A stretch of DNA of 64,000 bases, from NCBI RefSeq assembly GCF_900233005.1, contig NZ_LT960611.1, forward strand, positions 744,001 through 808,000. Reading direction: 5' to 3'. Both the position numbers and the translations under genes were made by a program. The notes under the pieces were generated by a model. That model had not been told where the DNA came from. It did no database searches and saw only the letters and a list, made by a program, of their open reading frames with translations. Source of the stretch: Vibrio tapetis subsp. tapetis. GTDB lineage: Bacteria > Pseudomonadota > Gammaproteobacteria > Enterobacterales > Vibrionaceae. Of this stretch, positions 8,931 through 18,206 are shown in pieces (the first letter of the stretch is position 1; each line of letters begins with the position of its first letter).

Positions 8931-10124
8931 ATGTCTGTTACTCCAAAAAGTATTGGTACTGCTTTAGCTAAAGATGCTACTCGTGTTCTTTTACTCGGTT
9001 CTGGTGAGCTAGGTAAAGAGGTGGCGATTGAATGCCAACGCTTAGGTCTTGAAGTCATCGCAGCTGATCGTTACGAAAACGCACCAGCAATGCAAGTTGC
9101 TCACCGCTCATACGTGATTGACATGCTAGACGGCGAAGCCCTAACAAAGCTCATTGAAAAAGAACAACCAGACTACGTTGTACCTGAAATTGAAGCCATC
9201 GCGACCGATACGCTTGTTGCACTTGAAGCGAAAGGCCTCAATGTTGTGCCCACTGCGCACGCAAAAAAACTGACGATGAACCGCGAGGGGATCCGTCGCT
9301 TAGCCGCTGAAGAATTGGAAATTCCAACCTCACGCTACCGATTCGCCGACAGCCTAGAAGACTTTAAACAAGCGATTGAGTTTGTTGGTATTCCTTGCGT
9401 TGTAAAACCTGTAATGAGTTCATCAGGTAAAGGGCAAAGCGTTATCAAGCATGCTGATGATATTCAAAAAGCTTGGGATTACGCACAAGATGGTGGCCGA
9501 GCTGGCGCAGGTCGTGTGATTGTCGAGGGTTTTATCGACTTCGATTACGAAATCACATTATTGACTGTTCGTGCTGTAGACGGTGTTCACTTTTGTGCGC
9601 CGATCGGGCACCGCCAAGAGGATGGCGATTATCGCGAGTCGTGGCAGCCACAAATCATGAGCCATACGGCACTTGAAAACGCACAACGTGCAGCGGAAAA
9701 AGTCGTTAACGCTTTAGGTGGCTACGGTATCTTTGGCGTAGAACTGTTCATTAAAGGCAACGAAGTGATCTTCAATGAAGTTTCTCCTCGCCCACACGAT
9801 ACAGGTATGGTTACGCTCATTTCTCAGGAAATGTCAGAATTTGCTCTGCACGTAAGAGCCTTCACTGGTATGCCAATTAACAGTATTACTCAATACGGAC
9901 CAAGTGCCTCTGCCGTCATTCTTGGCCAAGGTACGTCGACTAATATTCGCTTTGACGGCGTTAAAGACGCATTAAGCGCGCCACAAACGCAAGTCCGCTT
10001 GTTTGCCAAACCTGAAATCGATGGTCGCCGCCGTTTAGGTGTTACGCTTACTCGTCGCGACTCCATTGAAACAGCCGTTGAAGATGCCGTTGAAAATGCA
10101 GCAAAAGTAACCGTGCTTTATTAA
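8931..10124 (+). CDS. purT: Formate-dependent phosphoribosylglycinamide formyltransferase (GAR transformylase 2)
   Basis: This 397-residue ATP-grasp enzyme makes formyl-GAR from GAR, formate and ATP in purine synthesis, an alternative to folate-dependent PurN. The nucleotide-binding N-terminal motif [12 protein letters not shown], the ATP-grasp [16 protein letters not shown] and the metal/ATP residues in [23 protein letters not shown] are all present. Length equals that of the family. The PUR box at 8860-8875 indicates purine repression, and a strong terminator follows. Confidence 0.97.
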   Translation: MSVTPKSIGTALAKDATRVLLLGSGELGKEVAIECQRLGLEVIAADRYENAPAMQVAHRSYVIDMLDGEALTKLIEKEQPDYVVPEIEAIATDTLVALEAKGLNVVPTAHAKKLTMNREGIRRLAAEELEIPTSRYRFADSLEDFKQAIEFVGIPCVVKPVMSSSGKGQSVIKHADDIQKAWDYAQDGGRAGAGRVIVEGFIDFDYEITLLTVRAVDGVHFCAPIGHRQEDGDYRESWQPQIMSHTALENAQRAAEKVVNALGGYGIFGVELFIKGNEVIFNEVSPRPHDTGMVTLISQEMSEFALHVRAFTGMPINSITQYGPSASAVILGQGTSTNIRFDGVKDALSAPQTQVRLFAKPEIDGRRRLGVTLTRRDSIETAVEDAVENAAKVTVLY

Positions 10125-10142
10125 AAATCTAACGCACACAAA

Positions 10143-10177
10143 AAGAGCCAACGACTCAATCGTTGGCTCTTGATTTT
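10143..10177. terminator. Rho-independent terminator between purT and tpm
   Basis: An 11-bp stem (AGAGCCAACGA / TCGTTGGCTCT, 10144-10154 and 10160-10170) is followed by TGATTTTTA on the plus strand and preceded by A residues. It can serve both convergent genes. Confidence 0.88.
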
Positions 10178-10196
10178 TATTCTCTTGCCTTATTCT

Positions 10197-10868
10197 TTAA
10201 TGCCCTTCGCCTGGCGCCTCATCCCTATTTTCGATTAACCAAACTTCTTCAGCAAAGCGAGACAACCCTTTTTTAATTCGTGGATGTGTTTCATCGGCAT
10301 CATCACGATAAAGTTTCGTTAGCTTCATTCCAGCAAACAGCTCTCGAACTTCTTGTTCAGTCACACTAAATGGTGGGCCTGTCATCTCTTCTTGCGGGTA
10401 ATCTAACGTCACTAACAACATTCGACCGTTAATTTTTAACAAGTTACGAATACGGTCTGCGTATATCGGGCGAATTCCAGCAGGCAAAGCGATCATGGCA
10501 GCACGATCGTAAATTAGCTCTACAGGCTGCAATGGCGCGGTAAAAAAGTCTCCGACGTATAATGAAAGTTCATCAAATTGATACAGGGTGTGATGGTTAT
10601 CAAGTGGAGTCACAAGCGGTGTATAAAGATGTTCTGAGAAGAAGGAGCGAACGGCAATATCGCTAAGCTCAGCTCCATGAACTTCATCATGTTTTTGCGC
10701 AAGCCACACTAAATCTTCTGACTTACCACAAAGTGGTACCAGAACGCTCTGTTCACGGCTAGGGGATAATTGAGGCCAATATTTGATAAGCAGAGGATTG
10801 ACATCATCGAGATGAAAACCTATCTGATTTGACGCCCATTTGTTGTGCCACAGCTCCTGATCTTGCAT
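10197..10868 (-). CDS. tpm: Thiopurine S-methyltransferase
   Basis: The 223-residue class I SAM-dependent methyltransferase starts [19 protein letters not shown], the N-terminal signature of bacterial TPMT, followed by the SAM motif [16 protein letters not shown] and [12 protein letters not shown]. The [11 protein letters not shown] motif and a final EEVWLIE are also typical. Bacterial Tpm methylates thiopurines and tellurite/selenite in vitro, while the natural substrate is unclear. It is cytosolic and convergent with purT, sharing its terminator. Confidence 0.95.
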   Translation of the reverse strand: MQDQELWHNKWASNQIGFHLDDVNPLLIKYWPQLSPSREQSVLVPLCGKSEDLVWLAQKHDEVHGAELSDIAVRSFFSEHLYTPLVTPLDNHHTLYQFDELSLYVGDFFTAPLQPVELIYDRAAMIALPAGIRPIYADRIRNLLKINGRMLLVTLDYPQEEMTGPPFSVTEQEVRELFAGMKLTKLYRDDADETHPRIKKGLSRFAEEVWLIENRDEAPGEGH

Positions 10869-11167
10869 TTACGTTACTCGTCTACCAATTATGAAACGAG
10901 AATACAGAATGTCACTGAGTTAATAAAGTAAAACACTATAATCAGCTCACCCAGTTTCAGTAGGTAATTTGTAAATTAAATGTCAATTCATGCGCTTGTA
11001 ATGAACCAGAGGTATTACTGTGTGGTCTTAATCACGTTGTTAGGGTTGTAATCGGGTATCCTGTCCCCATATAGTAAGTACGTCAGCGAGAAACTGACAC
11101 ACACTGTTTGAGAGGCAAAGTAACCTTATTAGTACACCCTATTTGACTGGGTCCTTAAGGAGTGTGA

Positions 11168-11947
11168 ATGAACCTATTTTTAAGAACGACTGCACTAATG
11201 TTGCTGCTGTTAAGCCGTGCGCCATTAGCTGCTATGCCGTTGCCTACTGTCAACCTAACAGATAGCCGCACATCAAACACCTCGCAAAACCAAATAAGCT
11301 CACGCTCGTTTAGATACAGCTTGAGCGGTCTTTATGCCATTGAATCTTTCAATAGCAATCCAATTCAACCTTATACAGACTTCGACGTGCTTTACTCAAA
11401 AGCACACCAAGCGCAATTCGAATTAGAATCTCTTTGTAAAAGCACAGCAATGCTAAGTGGCACTCAAGCGTTTTTCTCTGGCATCAAGTCAGCAGACAGA
11501 GCAAAACAAAAAATCGAACTCGAACTCAATGGTAATACCAACAAGATCACAGACCTGGCTCGTGCCACAATCATCGCCGACGATGTTGAAGGGTTAATGG
11601 CTGCGTACGAAACGCTAACCCGTGAAGCGACCGTTGTTAAAGCAAAAAATAGATTCAAAACCCCGAACAAATCCGGCTACCGTGATTTAAATGTGGTGGT
11701 TGAGCTTCCGAAAACGAAACTGATGGTTGAAGTACAATTACACTTAAGAGCCATTGCTGACGTGAAAAGTGGCCCAGAACATGACATTTACAAAGTAATT
11801 CAAGGGATAGAAAGAACGGCCGTAGCTCAAGATCGTCCTCTTAATGAGTTTGAAATGGGCAAAGTCGCCCAGCTCAGAAACCAAGCATTCGATTTATATC
11901 ATCAAGCTTGGCAGCCTTATATCTCTCCACAAGCAACAGCAGCGTAA
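11168..11947 (+). CDS. relV: Small alarmone synthetase RelV (RelA/SpoT domain)
   Basis: This 259-residue protein has a RelA/SpoT (p)ppGpp synthetase domain at about 95-200: GIKSADR (K107), ITDLARATII (D129, R132), L150, KSGYRDLNVVVEL and MVEVQLHLR (E188). These positions coincide with residues I recall as needed for activity in V. cholerae RelV, which is the same length. No hydrolase, TGS or ACT domain is present. Oddly, the first 22 residues (MNLFLRTTALMLLLLSRAPLAA) look like a signal peptide, although the substrates ATP and GTP are cytosolic. An AAGGAG lies 5 bases before this ATG, so the start is well supported. The gene is monocistronic and convergent with ihfA. Confidence 0.9.
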   Translation: MNLFLRTTALMLLLLSRAPLAAMPLPTVNLTDSRTSNTSQNQISSRSFRYSLSGLYAIESFNSNPIQPYTDFDVLYSKAHQAQFELESLCKSTAMLSGTQAFFSGIKSADRAKQKIELELNGNTNKITDLARATIIADDVEGLMAAYETLTREATVVKAKNRFKTPNKSGYRDLNVVVELPKTKLMVEVQLHLRAIADVKSGPEHDIYKVIQGIERTAVAQDRPLNEFEMGKVAQLRNQAFDLYHQAWQPYISPQATAA

Positions 11948-11953
11948 TAACCG

Positions 11954-11978
11954 CGGCCTTGACGTTAAATCAAGGCCG
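11954..11978 (+). terminator. Stem-loop after relV
   Basis: Eight-bp GC-rich arms CGGCCTTG/CAAGGCCG with a 9-nt loop follow the relV stop by a few bases. A second, stronger hairpin follows at 12020. Confidence 0.6.
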
Positions 11979-12019
11979 AAATATTCCGCTCGCCTTTAGC
12001 CTTTTAGTCAAGAATACAA

Positions 12020-12052
12020 AAAGACCACGCATATAGGCGTGGTCTTTATTTT
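12020..12052. terminator. Rho-independent terminator between relV and ihfA
   Basis: An 11-bp stem AAAGACCACGC/GCGTGGTCTTT (12020-12030, 12037-12047) is flanked by A residues on the left and TTATTTT on the right, so it works for both convergent genes. Confidence 0.85.
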
Positions 12053-12063
12053 CACTGTTAGGG

Positions 12064-12360
12064 CTACTTCTCGACTTCGATACTCTCGACGCGAGCTTTT
12101 AACTTCTGCCCAGGACGGAATGTAACGACTCGTCGTGCGGTGATTGGAATGTCTTCACCGGTTTTCGGATTACGGCCTGGTCTTTCATTCTTGTCGCGAA
12201 GGTCAAAATTACCAAATCCTGATAATTTCACCTGCTCGCCATTTTCGAGTGCCTTTCGAACTTCTTCGAAAAAGACTTCAACCGTGTCCTTGGCATCCCG
12301 TTTACTATATCCGAGCTTTTCAAACAGGTTCTCAGCCAGATCGGCCTTGGTGAGCGCCAT
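12064..12360 (-). CDS. ihfA: Integration host factor subunit alpha
   Basis: This 98-residue DNABII protein starts [18 protein letters not shown], typical of IHF-alpha rather than IHF-beta or HU. It has the DNA-contacting arm [20 protein letters not shown] with the intercalating proline (NPKTG). With IHF-beta it bends DNA at specific sites for recombination, replication and sigma-54 promoters. In many gamma-proteobacteria it follows pheT in one transcript; here no pheT is adjacent and 485 non-coding bases lie upstream, so it must have its own promoter. Confidence 0.96.
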   Translation of the reverse strand: MALTKADLAENLFEKLGYSKRDAKDTVEVFFEEVRKALENGEQVKLSGFGNFDLRDKNERPGRNPKTGEDIPITARRVVTFRPGQKLKARVESIEVEK

Positions 12361-12845
12361 AAAACTTTCCTCAAAGCTGTGTTAAACTTAGCTACCAATC
12401 AGTAGCGCCAAAGCAATATGAATAGTCAAACAACTTAAAATTGACTTCATGTTGAAAAGTGTAAGCCAACCTCATGATTTTGGCTAATTTTTTTCCAAAT
12501 TTCTTGAACGTATCCTCTTGACGCTGGTGATAGTTCAATCAATAAAAACGTAACTAATCAACAATTATTACTAACAATACGCCATACCACGAAATTTAAC
12601 TCTGAAAGTTAGCAATAAAACAGTCAATTACTCTTAAGTAATGAAAGTGAAAAATATTTCGTTTTTTATCATATTTTTCATGATGTTGAGTATAAAAAAC
12701 CGAATTCTTAACTAAAATACCGGGTTCAGTTCTATTTTATGCATATCGTTAATAATCATATACTTCCCGCAACTTGATAGAACTATAGATTAGATAACTG
12801 ATTTAGATTTAAATAGTCAGCTTAGCTATATAACATAGCGATAAG
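12361..12845. other. AT-rich intergenic region upstream of ihfA
   Basis: This 485-base AT-rich stretch separates ihfA from the preceding minus-strand operon. It should contain the ihfA promoter and the end of the barrel-protein operon. I see no clear terminator hairpin, tRNA or credible coding frame; runs of A and T around 12640-12720 are the only notable feature. Confidence 0.5.
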
Positions 12846-14054
12846 CTAAAAACTCCACTTGATTTGACCAAATACCAACGTGCTTGCACTTTCATGAAAC
12901 AAACTACCAGACCTGCCATCAAATCGCTGCGCAACCGCCAACAACTGAACATTATTAGACAGTGAATAACTGCTATTAAGACTGAAATACATCGAGCCAT
13001 CTTGGTAGTAGATAGACGAGAATGTGATTCGGCTTAAAGGCGAGATATCAAAGCCCAGATCGGCATACAGTGTCTGTTTTGTGAAACTTAATGTTCGTGC
13101 GGTTAGAGGCAAGTTTAAGTACTTAATTGCGCTGTCGGTTGTTTGAGGCTTAGAGATGTACAGCATCGCGACTCTACCAATCCAATTTCTCGTCCCTCCA
13201 AAGCTATAATCGGCTTCCAAACTTGCAATGGTGGTTTGCTCAACCGGCATCGATTGCCATTCATCCTGAGTCGGATTGAACCAACTTAACTCACCACGCA
13301 CTCCTGCACCCGACACATCACCAGCAAGGCCGGCTCCTAAGACTTGATCTAAGCCTGACTTTCCGACCATGGCTTGATAGTCCCAACCATCGTGGTTAAA
13401 TAAGTAACGCGCCGCATAGCTGTCTAGTTCTTTCTCTTCATTAGGGCTAGAAACAAGATCAAGTGAACTGGCAAAGCCAAGTTTTCGACTCACCGCTATT
13501 GCGTCACTACCACTGCGTTCTTCGTAATCGAAATCGTATATTGAATAGGAATTGAAGATGTCATTCGGATTCCAAATCGTGGTCATCGCCCAGTTAACTC
13601 GAAACCTCCCTACTCGATTTTGCCAATCATCGTTTTGCCACTGTATGTAGGCTCTGTCGAACTGCGAGGTACCGATGACACCATCCCTATCAAGCCAATT
13701 ACTGGTTAAGTCTAAATAGCCCGCATCGCTGCCAATGAGCTCACCGTAACCCGTGTTGTTCGCCGTATCTCCCCAGAGCACTCTATTCCTCATGCCTAAA
13801 TTCACTCTGACGTCTGAGTTAAAGCGGTACTCGTAGTTAAACCGTTGGTGAACTAGGTGATCAAGTGTGTTGCTTGAATTGTCGGGCATCGTGGAGGTTG
13901 CCATGTATTTAACATAGCCGTTTAAATCCCAGTTTTTTTCAGGCACTAAGCCCGGGATTTGAGCTCCTGCAGAGTTTATACCAAACGTAGCGCTGCTAAT
14001 TAGCAAGAAAATGTATGCCCTTGGCCTGAAGCGCACTTTGGTTACTCCTTTCAT
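12846..14054 (-). CDS. Outer-membrane beta-barrel protein of the LolA-like/FtsX operon
   Basis: The 402-residue protein has a signal peptide (hydrophobic IFLLISSATFGI, likely cut at AGAQ) and many alternating-hydrophobic aromatic-rich strands (for example YLDLTSNWLDRDG, WQNRVGRFRVNW). It ends in IKWSF, the C-terminal phenylalanine pattern used by the BAM complex. It is the last gene of a five-gene operon, overlapping the ATPase gene by 4 bases. A barrel coupled to an inner-membrane MacB/LolCDE-like pump suggests transport across or insertion into the outer membrane. It faintly recalls DUF1302-type barrels, but I cannot confirm the family. Confidence 0.75.
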   Translation of the reverse strand: MKGVTKVRFRPRAYIFLLISSATFGINSAGAQIPGLVPEKNWDLNGYVKYMATSTMPDNSSNTLDHLVHQRFNYEYRFNSDVRVNLGMRNRVLWGDTANNTGYGELIGSDAGYLDLTSNWLDRDGVIGTSQFDRAYIQWQNDDWQNRVGRFRVNWAMTTIWNPNDIFNSYSIYDFDYEERSGSDAIAVSRKLGFASSLDLVSSPNEEKELDSYAARYLFNHDGWDYQAMVGKSGLDQVLGAGLAGDVSGAGVRGELSWFNPTQDEWQSMPVEQTTIASLEADYSFGGTRNWIGRVAMLYISKPQTTDSAIKYLNLPLTARTLSFTKQTLYADLGFDISPLSRITFSSIYYQDGSMYFSLNSSYSLSNNVQLLAVAQRFDGRSGSLFHESASTLVFGQIKWSF

Positions 14055-14767
14055 TCTATGTCCAAACCGCTCGGTTCATGTTGTAACCTGTCTTCTTTGA
14101 GTTGGCCATCTTCAAAAACAATGACTCGTTTGGCTCTTTTGATCACTCTTGGATCATGCGTAGAAAAGATAAACGTTGTACCTTCTTGTTCGTTGAGTCT
14201 TTGCATTATATCCAGCAGCTCTGAGGTGCTTTTTGCATCCAAGTTGGCGGTTGGCTCATCCGCCATAACGAAGCGAGGTTTGGGTGCTAACGCCCTTGCC
14301 ACCGCGACACGTTGTTGTTGTCCACCAGACAGTTTAGAAGGTACTTTATTTTGTTGTTCTCCTAAGCCCACTTGCTCTAATAAGCTGCTTGCTCGTTCTC
14401 GACACTGAGCTTCACTTTGGCCCTGCAGCTGCATAACAAATTCAACGTTTTCCAGAGCCGTTAACACAGGCAGTAGGCTGTAATCTTGAAAGATAAAACC
14501 GATATGGTCTCGCCTGTAGCCTATCAATGCCTTTTCTGATAGCTGACAAATATCACAATCATCGATGAACACTTTTCCAGATGTAGGCTTGTCTATTCCT
14601 CCGAGCATATTCAGTAGTGTTGTTTTTCCTGAACCTGATGGCCCCATCACCGCAACAAACTCACCCTGCTCAATGTTCAAATCTAGATTCTGAACTGCGT
14701 GTACGGGAAATTCAGTATCTTGATTGTATGTTTTTCGTAAGGCTTCGATTCGAATCGTCATGATCAA
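14051..14767 (-). CDS. ABC transporter ATP-binding protein (LolD/MacB type)
   Basis: The 238-residue ATPase has Walker A GPSGSGKTT at about 42-50, signature [15 protein letters not shown], Walker B RFVMADEPTANLD and the H-loop STHDPR. This is the LolD/MacB/FtsE subgroup that powers FtsX-like permeases working on lipoproteins, peptides or the cell wall rather than on small solutes. It overlaps the upstream permease and the downstream barrel gene by 4 bases each, so translational coupling is likely. Two adjacent M codons (MIM) leave the start uncertain by two residues. Confidence 0.92.
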   Translation of the reverse strand: MIMTIRIEALRKTYNQDTEFPVHAVQNLDLNIEQGEFVAVMGPSGSGKTTLLNMLGGIDKPTSGKVFIDDCDICQLSEKALIGYRRDHIGFIFQDYSLLPVLTALENVEFVMQLQGQSEAQCRERASSLLEQVGLGEQQNKVPSKLSGGQQQRVAVARALAPKPRFVMADEPTANLDAKSTSELLDIMQRLNEQEGTTFIFSTHDPRVIKRAKRVIVFEDGQLKEDRLQHEPSGLDIE

Positions 14768-16017
14768 TGTTTCTCCGACATGGCTTGGACAGGGTGTTGT
14801 TTTAATATTTGACGTGCGGGATATAATGCAGCAATTAAACTGACCAACACAACGGTCACGAAGATCATCTGGTAGTCAGACCCGGCTACATAGGGGTATA
14901 GCATCGTATCCATTCCGTAATTTCCAAGCGCTTCAGCCATCATCGCTAAATTGATGCCGCTGTGCCCAAGAACCGTCATCAATGTAAAACTACTGATAAC
15001 CCCCAAAGCCGCCCCTGTCACACCAAGAAATGTCGATTCCAACATGATCAAAATAAAAATTTTATGCTTTTGCATCCCGACCGCCATCAAAACACCAAAT
15101 TCTTGGGTACGTTCAAACACTGACATGAGCAAGATATTAATGATGCCAAAACCCATCGCAATCACGAAGATCGCCAACATCACTTGATTGCTGGTTTTCA
15201 TTGAGCCCTGCATCGTCGCAAGCAACGGTTGAACTTGCTGCCAATTTCTAACACTGATCTGTGATGAGCCTTCTTTACGCATGCTTTCATTAAGATGGCT
15301 TTGAAGCTCTTGTTGAAATGCCTTAACGCTGTCGACTTCCGTGTCATTAACCAGTATCGCAATTTCATGTACGCCCTTGATTCCGGCCAATTTAGTGAGA
15401 TCATTTTTCCTAACGTAAACATTCCCGTCATCAAAGCTGGTTGAAGGCGTTTTAAATATACCGCGTACTCGAAATGCCGCACCTGATACATCATTGTTCG
15501 TATCTGAGAACGTTAATACGACTTTGGAGCCAACACGCAAACGCAGCCTTTCTGCTATTTTTTGCGAAACTAATACTGGGTTTCGACCTTCAGCTGATAG
15601 CCATTTACCATCAACGATGTGTTCAGACAAAGGAGTGATTTTTTGCTCTTGAACCAGATCGATGCCATTAATACGCACCCCTCTTGTGCTTCTCGCCGAG
15701 GCCACCATGCCATTTGCCAGAACTCTGGCCGAATAAGCCTTTATATCGGGAGACTGTTTAATATAATCTAGTATCAGGTCAGAATTGGGGATAACGGAAT
15801 TAATTTCTGGGTTATCTACATAGGTTTTCTGATGCACTTGAACATGACTTGTTTGCCATGAAATAGCATTTTTTAACATGCTATCTACTAGGCCAGTCAT
15901 GAACCCCATCATGAGCGAGACACCGAGTAAACCAAAAACCATGGCACCTAACATGATGCTGGTACGCATTTTATTACGCCATAAGTTGCGCCACGCAAGC
16001 TTAATGAGCATGAGCAC
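14764..16017 (-). CDS. FtsX-like ABC transporter permease (second of two)
   Basis: The 417-residue protein begins LIKLAWRNLWRNKMRTSIMLGAMVFG, the start of LolC/E and MacB-type permeases. It has one N-terminal membrane helix, a periplasmic domain of about 230 residues, and three C-terminal helices (about 278-300, 330-355, 380-400). The FERTQEFGVLMAVGMQ coupling segment contacts the ATPase. It overlaps the first permease by 17 bases and resembles it in layout, so the two likely form a heterodimer as LolC and LolE do. Confidence 0.9.
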   Translation of the reverse strand: MLMLIKLAWRNLWRNKMRTSIMLGAMVFGLLGVSLMMGFMTGLVDSMLKNAISWQTSHVQVHQKTYVDNPEINSVIPNSDLILDYIKQSPDIKAYSARVLANGMVASARSTRGVRINGIDLVQEQKITPLSEHIVDGKWLSAEGRNPVLVSQKIAERLRLRVGSKVVLTFSDTNNDVSGAAFRVRGIFKTPSTSFDDGNVYVRKNDLTKLAGIKGVHEIAILVNDTEVDSVKAFQQELQSHLNESMRKEGSSQISVRNWQQVQPLLATMQGSMKTSNQVMLAIFVIAMGFGIINILLMSVFERTQEFGVLMAVGMQKHKIFILIMLESTFLGVTGAALGVISSFTLMTVLGHSGINLAMMAEALGNYGMDTMLYPYVAGSDYQMIFVTVVLVSLIAALYPARQILKQHPVQAMSEKH

Positions 16018-17230
16018 CTCCTTTTAACGCACTCACCAACTCCAGTTGATAGATGCGTTTCATTGGGTAAATTAAACAGAGCAACATTAGCGTTAACACA
16101 ATCAAGATTTGATCTATAAATAGCGACGTCTTAATGGCAATTGGGATCACAGGCTCTAACCCACTTTGAATCATCAATTTCGCAGTTTCACCCGTGAGTT
16201 CAATCGGGTTATAAAATAAGTAGGCGAGTATCGGAGCAGACACAACTAAGCCAATTACCACACCGATTAATGCCATCATTGCAGACTCTAGTCCAATCAA
16301 CGTTATTAATTTGGAACGTACTAAACCCGTCGCCAACATTACGCCAAATTCGCGCTGCCTCTCTAACGTCATCATCATAATAGTGGCAAACAATCCAAAA
16401 CCAACCACACCATAGAGGACGTACATCAAAAAGATGCCACCGGCTTTATCCATCTGAATGTTTTGTGCCGTTTCTGGTGATAAGTCTGTCCAATCTCGAA
16501 CGTTTACATTGTCTTTATATATCGATTTTAATTGCTCTGTTGCAATCGATACCTGTTCTAGCGACTTAGTATGAAGAACCCAATTGGTCACCTGCCCTTC
16601 AGTACTGTACATCAGCTTTGCTTGCTCAAGGGGCATATACACGAGTTGGCTTTCTAGCTGAGGCGTGGGAAATGAAATCAAGCCCTTTATCGTATAAAGC
16701 CCTGCTGCGGTTTGACCACGATAGCCTTGTCCGTACAGCACAAATTCATCGCCGACTGTCACGTTCATAACACGAGCTAAACTTTCCCCAAGTAACACGG
16801 CTTTGTCTGAAGCTGAAAAGTAACTTCCCTTAACGATTTTATCGGACAAGTTCGAATAGCCGTCTTCTAGCGTTGGTTCGATGCCGATCACTAGCACACC
16901 TTTCGACTTGTCTGAAGCGGCCGCTAAAGCAAAAGACTCAATCCTTGGCATCACGAACTCCATAGAAGGCAGTGCTTTGGCTGGCTGAATGAAGTCCTCG
17001 CTGCCTGGCAACAAGTCATCAATACTGTTACTTTCGCCATACTCAGGGTGCTGAAGTTGAATAAGCCCGGTATAAAAACGGGCGCTATTCTCGATTGAGT
17101 TCGCGTATGTCCCTTCTTGCATCGACCGCATAACCAAAGACAACACCAACGCTAACGCAAGCGCAGAGGCGGTTAATACGGTACGCCGCTTTTGTCTCCA
17201 TAGATTTCGCCAAGCCAATTTCACTAACAT
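16001..17230 (-). CDS. FtsX-like ABC transporter permease (first of two)
   Basis: The 409-residue protein has the same topology as the next gene: N-terminal VKLAWRNLWRQKRRTVLTASALALALVL, a large periplasmic domain, and three C-terminal helices with LERQREFGVMLATGL as the coupling helix. It lies 24 bases after the LolA-like gene and overlaps the second permease. LolC/E-family permeases lift lipoproteins from the inner membrane to a periplasmic carrier, and the operon supplies such a carrier. Canonical lolCDE is expected elsewhere in the genome, so this would be a second, specialised system. Confidence 0.9.
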   Translation of the reverse strand: MLVKLAWRNLWRQKRRTVLTASALALALVLSLVMRSMQEGTYANSIENSARFYTGLIQLQHPEYGESNSIDDLLPGSEDFIQPAKALPSMEFVMPRIESFALAAASDKSKGVLVIGIEPTLEDGYSNLSDKIVKGSYFSASDKAVLLGESLARVMNVTVGDEFVLYGQGYRGQTAAGLYTIKGLISFPTPQLESQLVYMPLEQAKLMYSTEGQVTNWVLHTKSLEQVSIATEQLKSIYKDNVNVRDWTDLSPETAQNIQMDKAGGIFLMYVLYGVVGFGLFATIMMMTLERQREFGVMLATGLVRSKLITLIGLESAMMALIGVVIGLVVSAPILAYLFYNPIELTGETAKLMIQSGLEPVIPIAIKTSLFIDQILIVLTLMLLCLIYPMKRIYQLELVSALKGGAHAH

Positions 17231-17254
17231 AAATAGCCCTTGATGGTCTTTGTC

Positions 17255-18043
17255 TTAGTCGCGTAGTGCTTTCATTTGAGATTGTGAGAAAAATTCGTCA
17301 CCAATTTCAAATTCAAATTGCGCTTCATGGGTGATCATTTCCGTTTTTTGATTCGGTTTGTCTGCCGGAACCATTTCCATTCTTGTTGCTAACATGCGCC
17401 CCCCCATTTCCTTTATGTCATAAGTACTCATGGTATTAACCAGCTCATCAAACTCATCGTAAAACTCAACTTTGCGCTGCAGATAAGTCTCGGTTGAAAT
17501 CCATAATTTAACCTTATTCCAAACCACGGGAGCGTCCGGTTTGGCGTACGCATTAATAACCCATGTCCTCTCATTATCGAACGATTCTTCCCCAGCCATT
17601 TTGTGATCATAATCGACCACGATCGAGGATTGATTAATCAGGTCGTCGTTAGTGAAATCAGACCCCATCCAAGACTGCCCCAACATAGACGGCGCTATTT
17701 TTATCACACGCTCAATACCCGGGATCCAGTTCCACATTTCTTTTTGCCTCTTAAGAGACGACGCACCTTTGTCCTTTGCAGGGGCAGTAACCAATACTAA
17801 CGACAGGTCTTGTCCCTTTGTCCAAGACTTCATGCTCATACTACGCGTCCAGTCTGGACGGACGATATTCATCGTAGCAACCGTGTAGCTGGATTTGCCA
17901 CGCATTTGCTGGTCAGAACGTTGAACGACTTCTTTGGCTGATAGAGTTTGTGAAGGCAAGGTTGGAGATTCTGCAAATACCGAAAACGAAAGGCACAGTG
18001 TAGAGAAACTTAGAGTAAAAAGACGTAACGAGAGGTGCTTCAT
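17255..18043 (-). CDS. LolA-like outer-membrane lipoprotein-sorting protein
   Basis: The 262-residue periplasmic protein has a signal peptide (LFTLSFSTLCLSFSVFAES, cut near FAES). The mature part matches the LolA-like TP_0789 type: a QMRGKSSYTVATMNIVRPDW start, WNWIPGIERVIKI, the SWMGSDFTNDDL segment and a WISTETYLQRKVEFYDE strand, forming an incomplete barrel that holds lipid chains. It is the first gene of the operon with two permeases, an ATPase and a barrel, so it probably carries a lipidated or lipid cargo from pump to outer membrane. The cargo is not evident. Confidence 0.85.
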   Translation of the reverse strand: MKHLSLRLFTLSFSTLCLSFSVFAESPTLPSQTLSAKEVVQRSDQQMRGKSSYTVATMNIVRPDWTRSMSMKSWTKGQDLSLVLVTAPAKDKGASSLKRQKEMWNWIPGIERVIKIAPSMLGQSWMGSDFTNDDLINQSSIVVDYDHKMAGEESFDNERTWVINAYAKPDAPVVWNKVKLWISTETYLQRKVEFYDEFDELVNTMSTYDIKEMGGRMLATRMEMVPADKPNQKTEMITHEAQFEFEIGDEFFSQSQMKALRD

Positions 18044-18160
18044 AACAAAATCCTATAAGAAATTGACTCTTTTATATTCGCACAGTTTATTGTAGTTAAC
18101 ACCCATCGTTAATCAAAAATGCTTTAAAAAACAGCTAAATTAGATTCAAAAAGAAAAGAA

Positions 18161-18182
18161 AGGCCTCCAAATTGGAAGCCTA
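18161..18182 (-). terminator. Terminator of the siroheme synthase gene
   Basis: On the minus strand AGGCTTCCAA-TTTGGAGGCCT forms a stem (one G-U pair) followed by TTTCTTTTC. It lies just after the gene ending at 18207 and before the LolA-like operon start. Confidence 0.75.
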
Positions 18183-18206
18183 AAATATCGTCAGTTCGAT
18201 GGCTAT

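Noticed and set aside
12809..13000. Minus-strand frame of 63 codons at the end of the barrel gene
   Set aside because: It overlaps the barrel gene in another frame and has no supporting start site.
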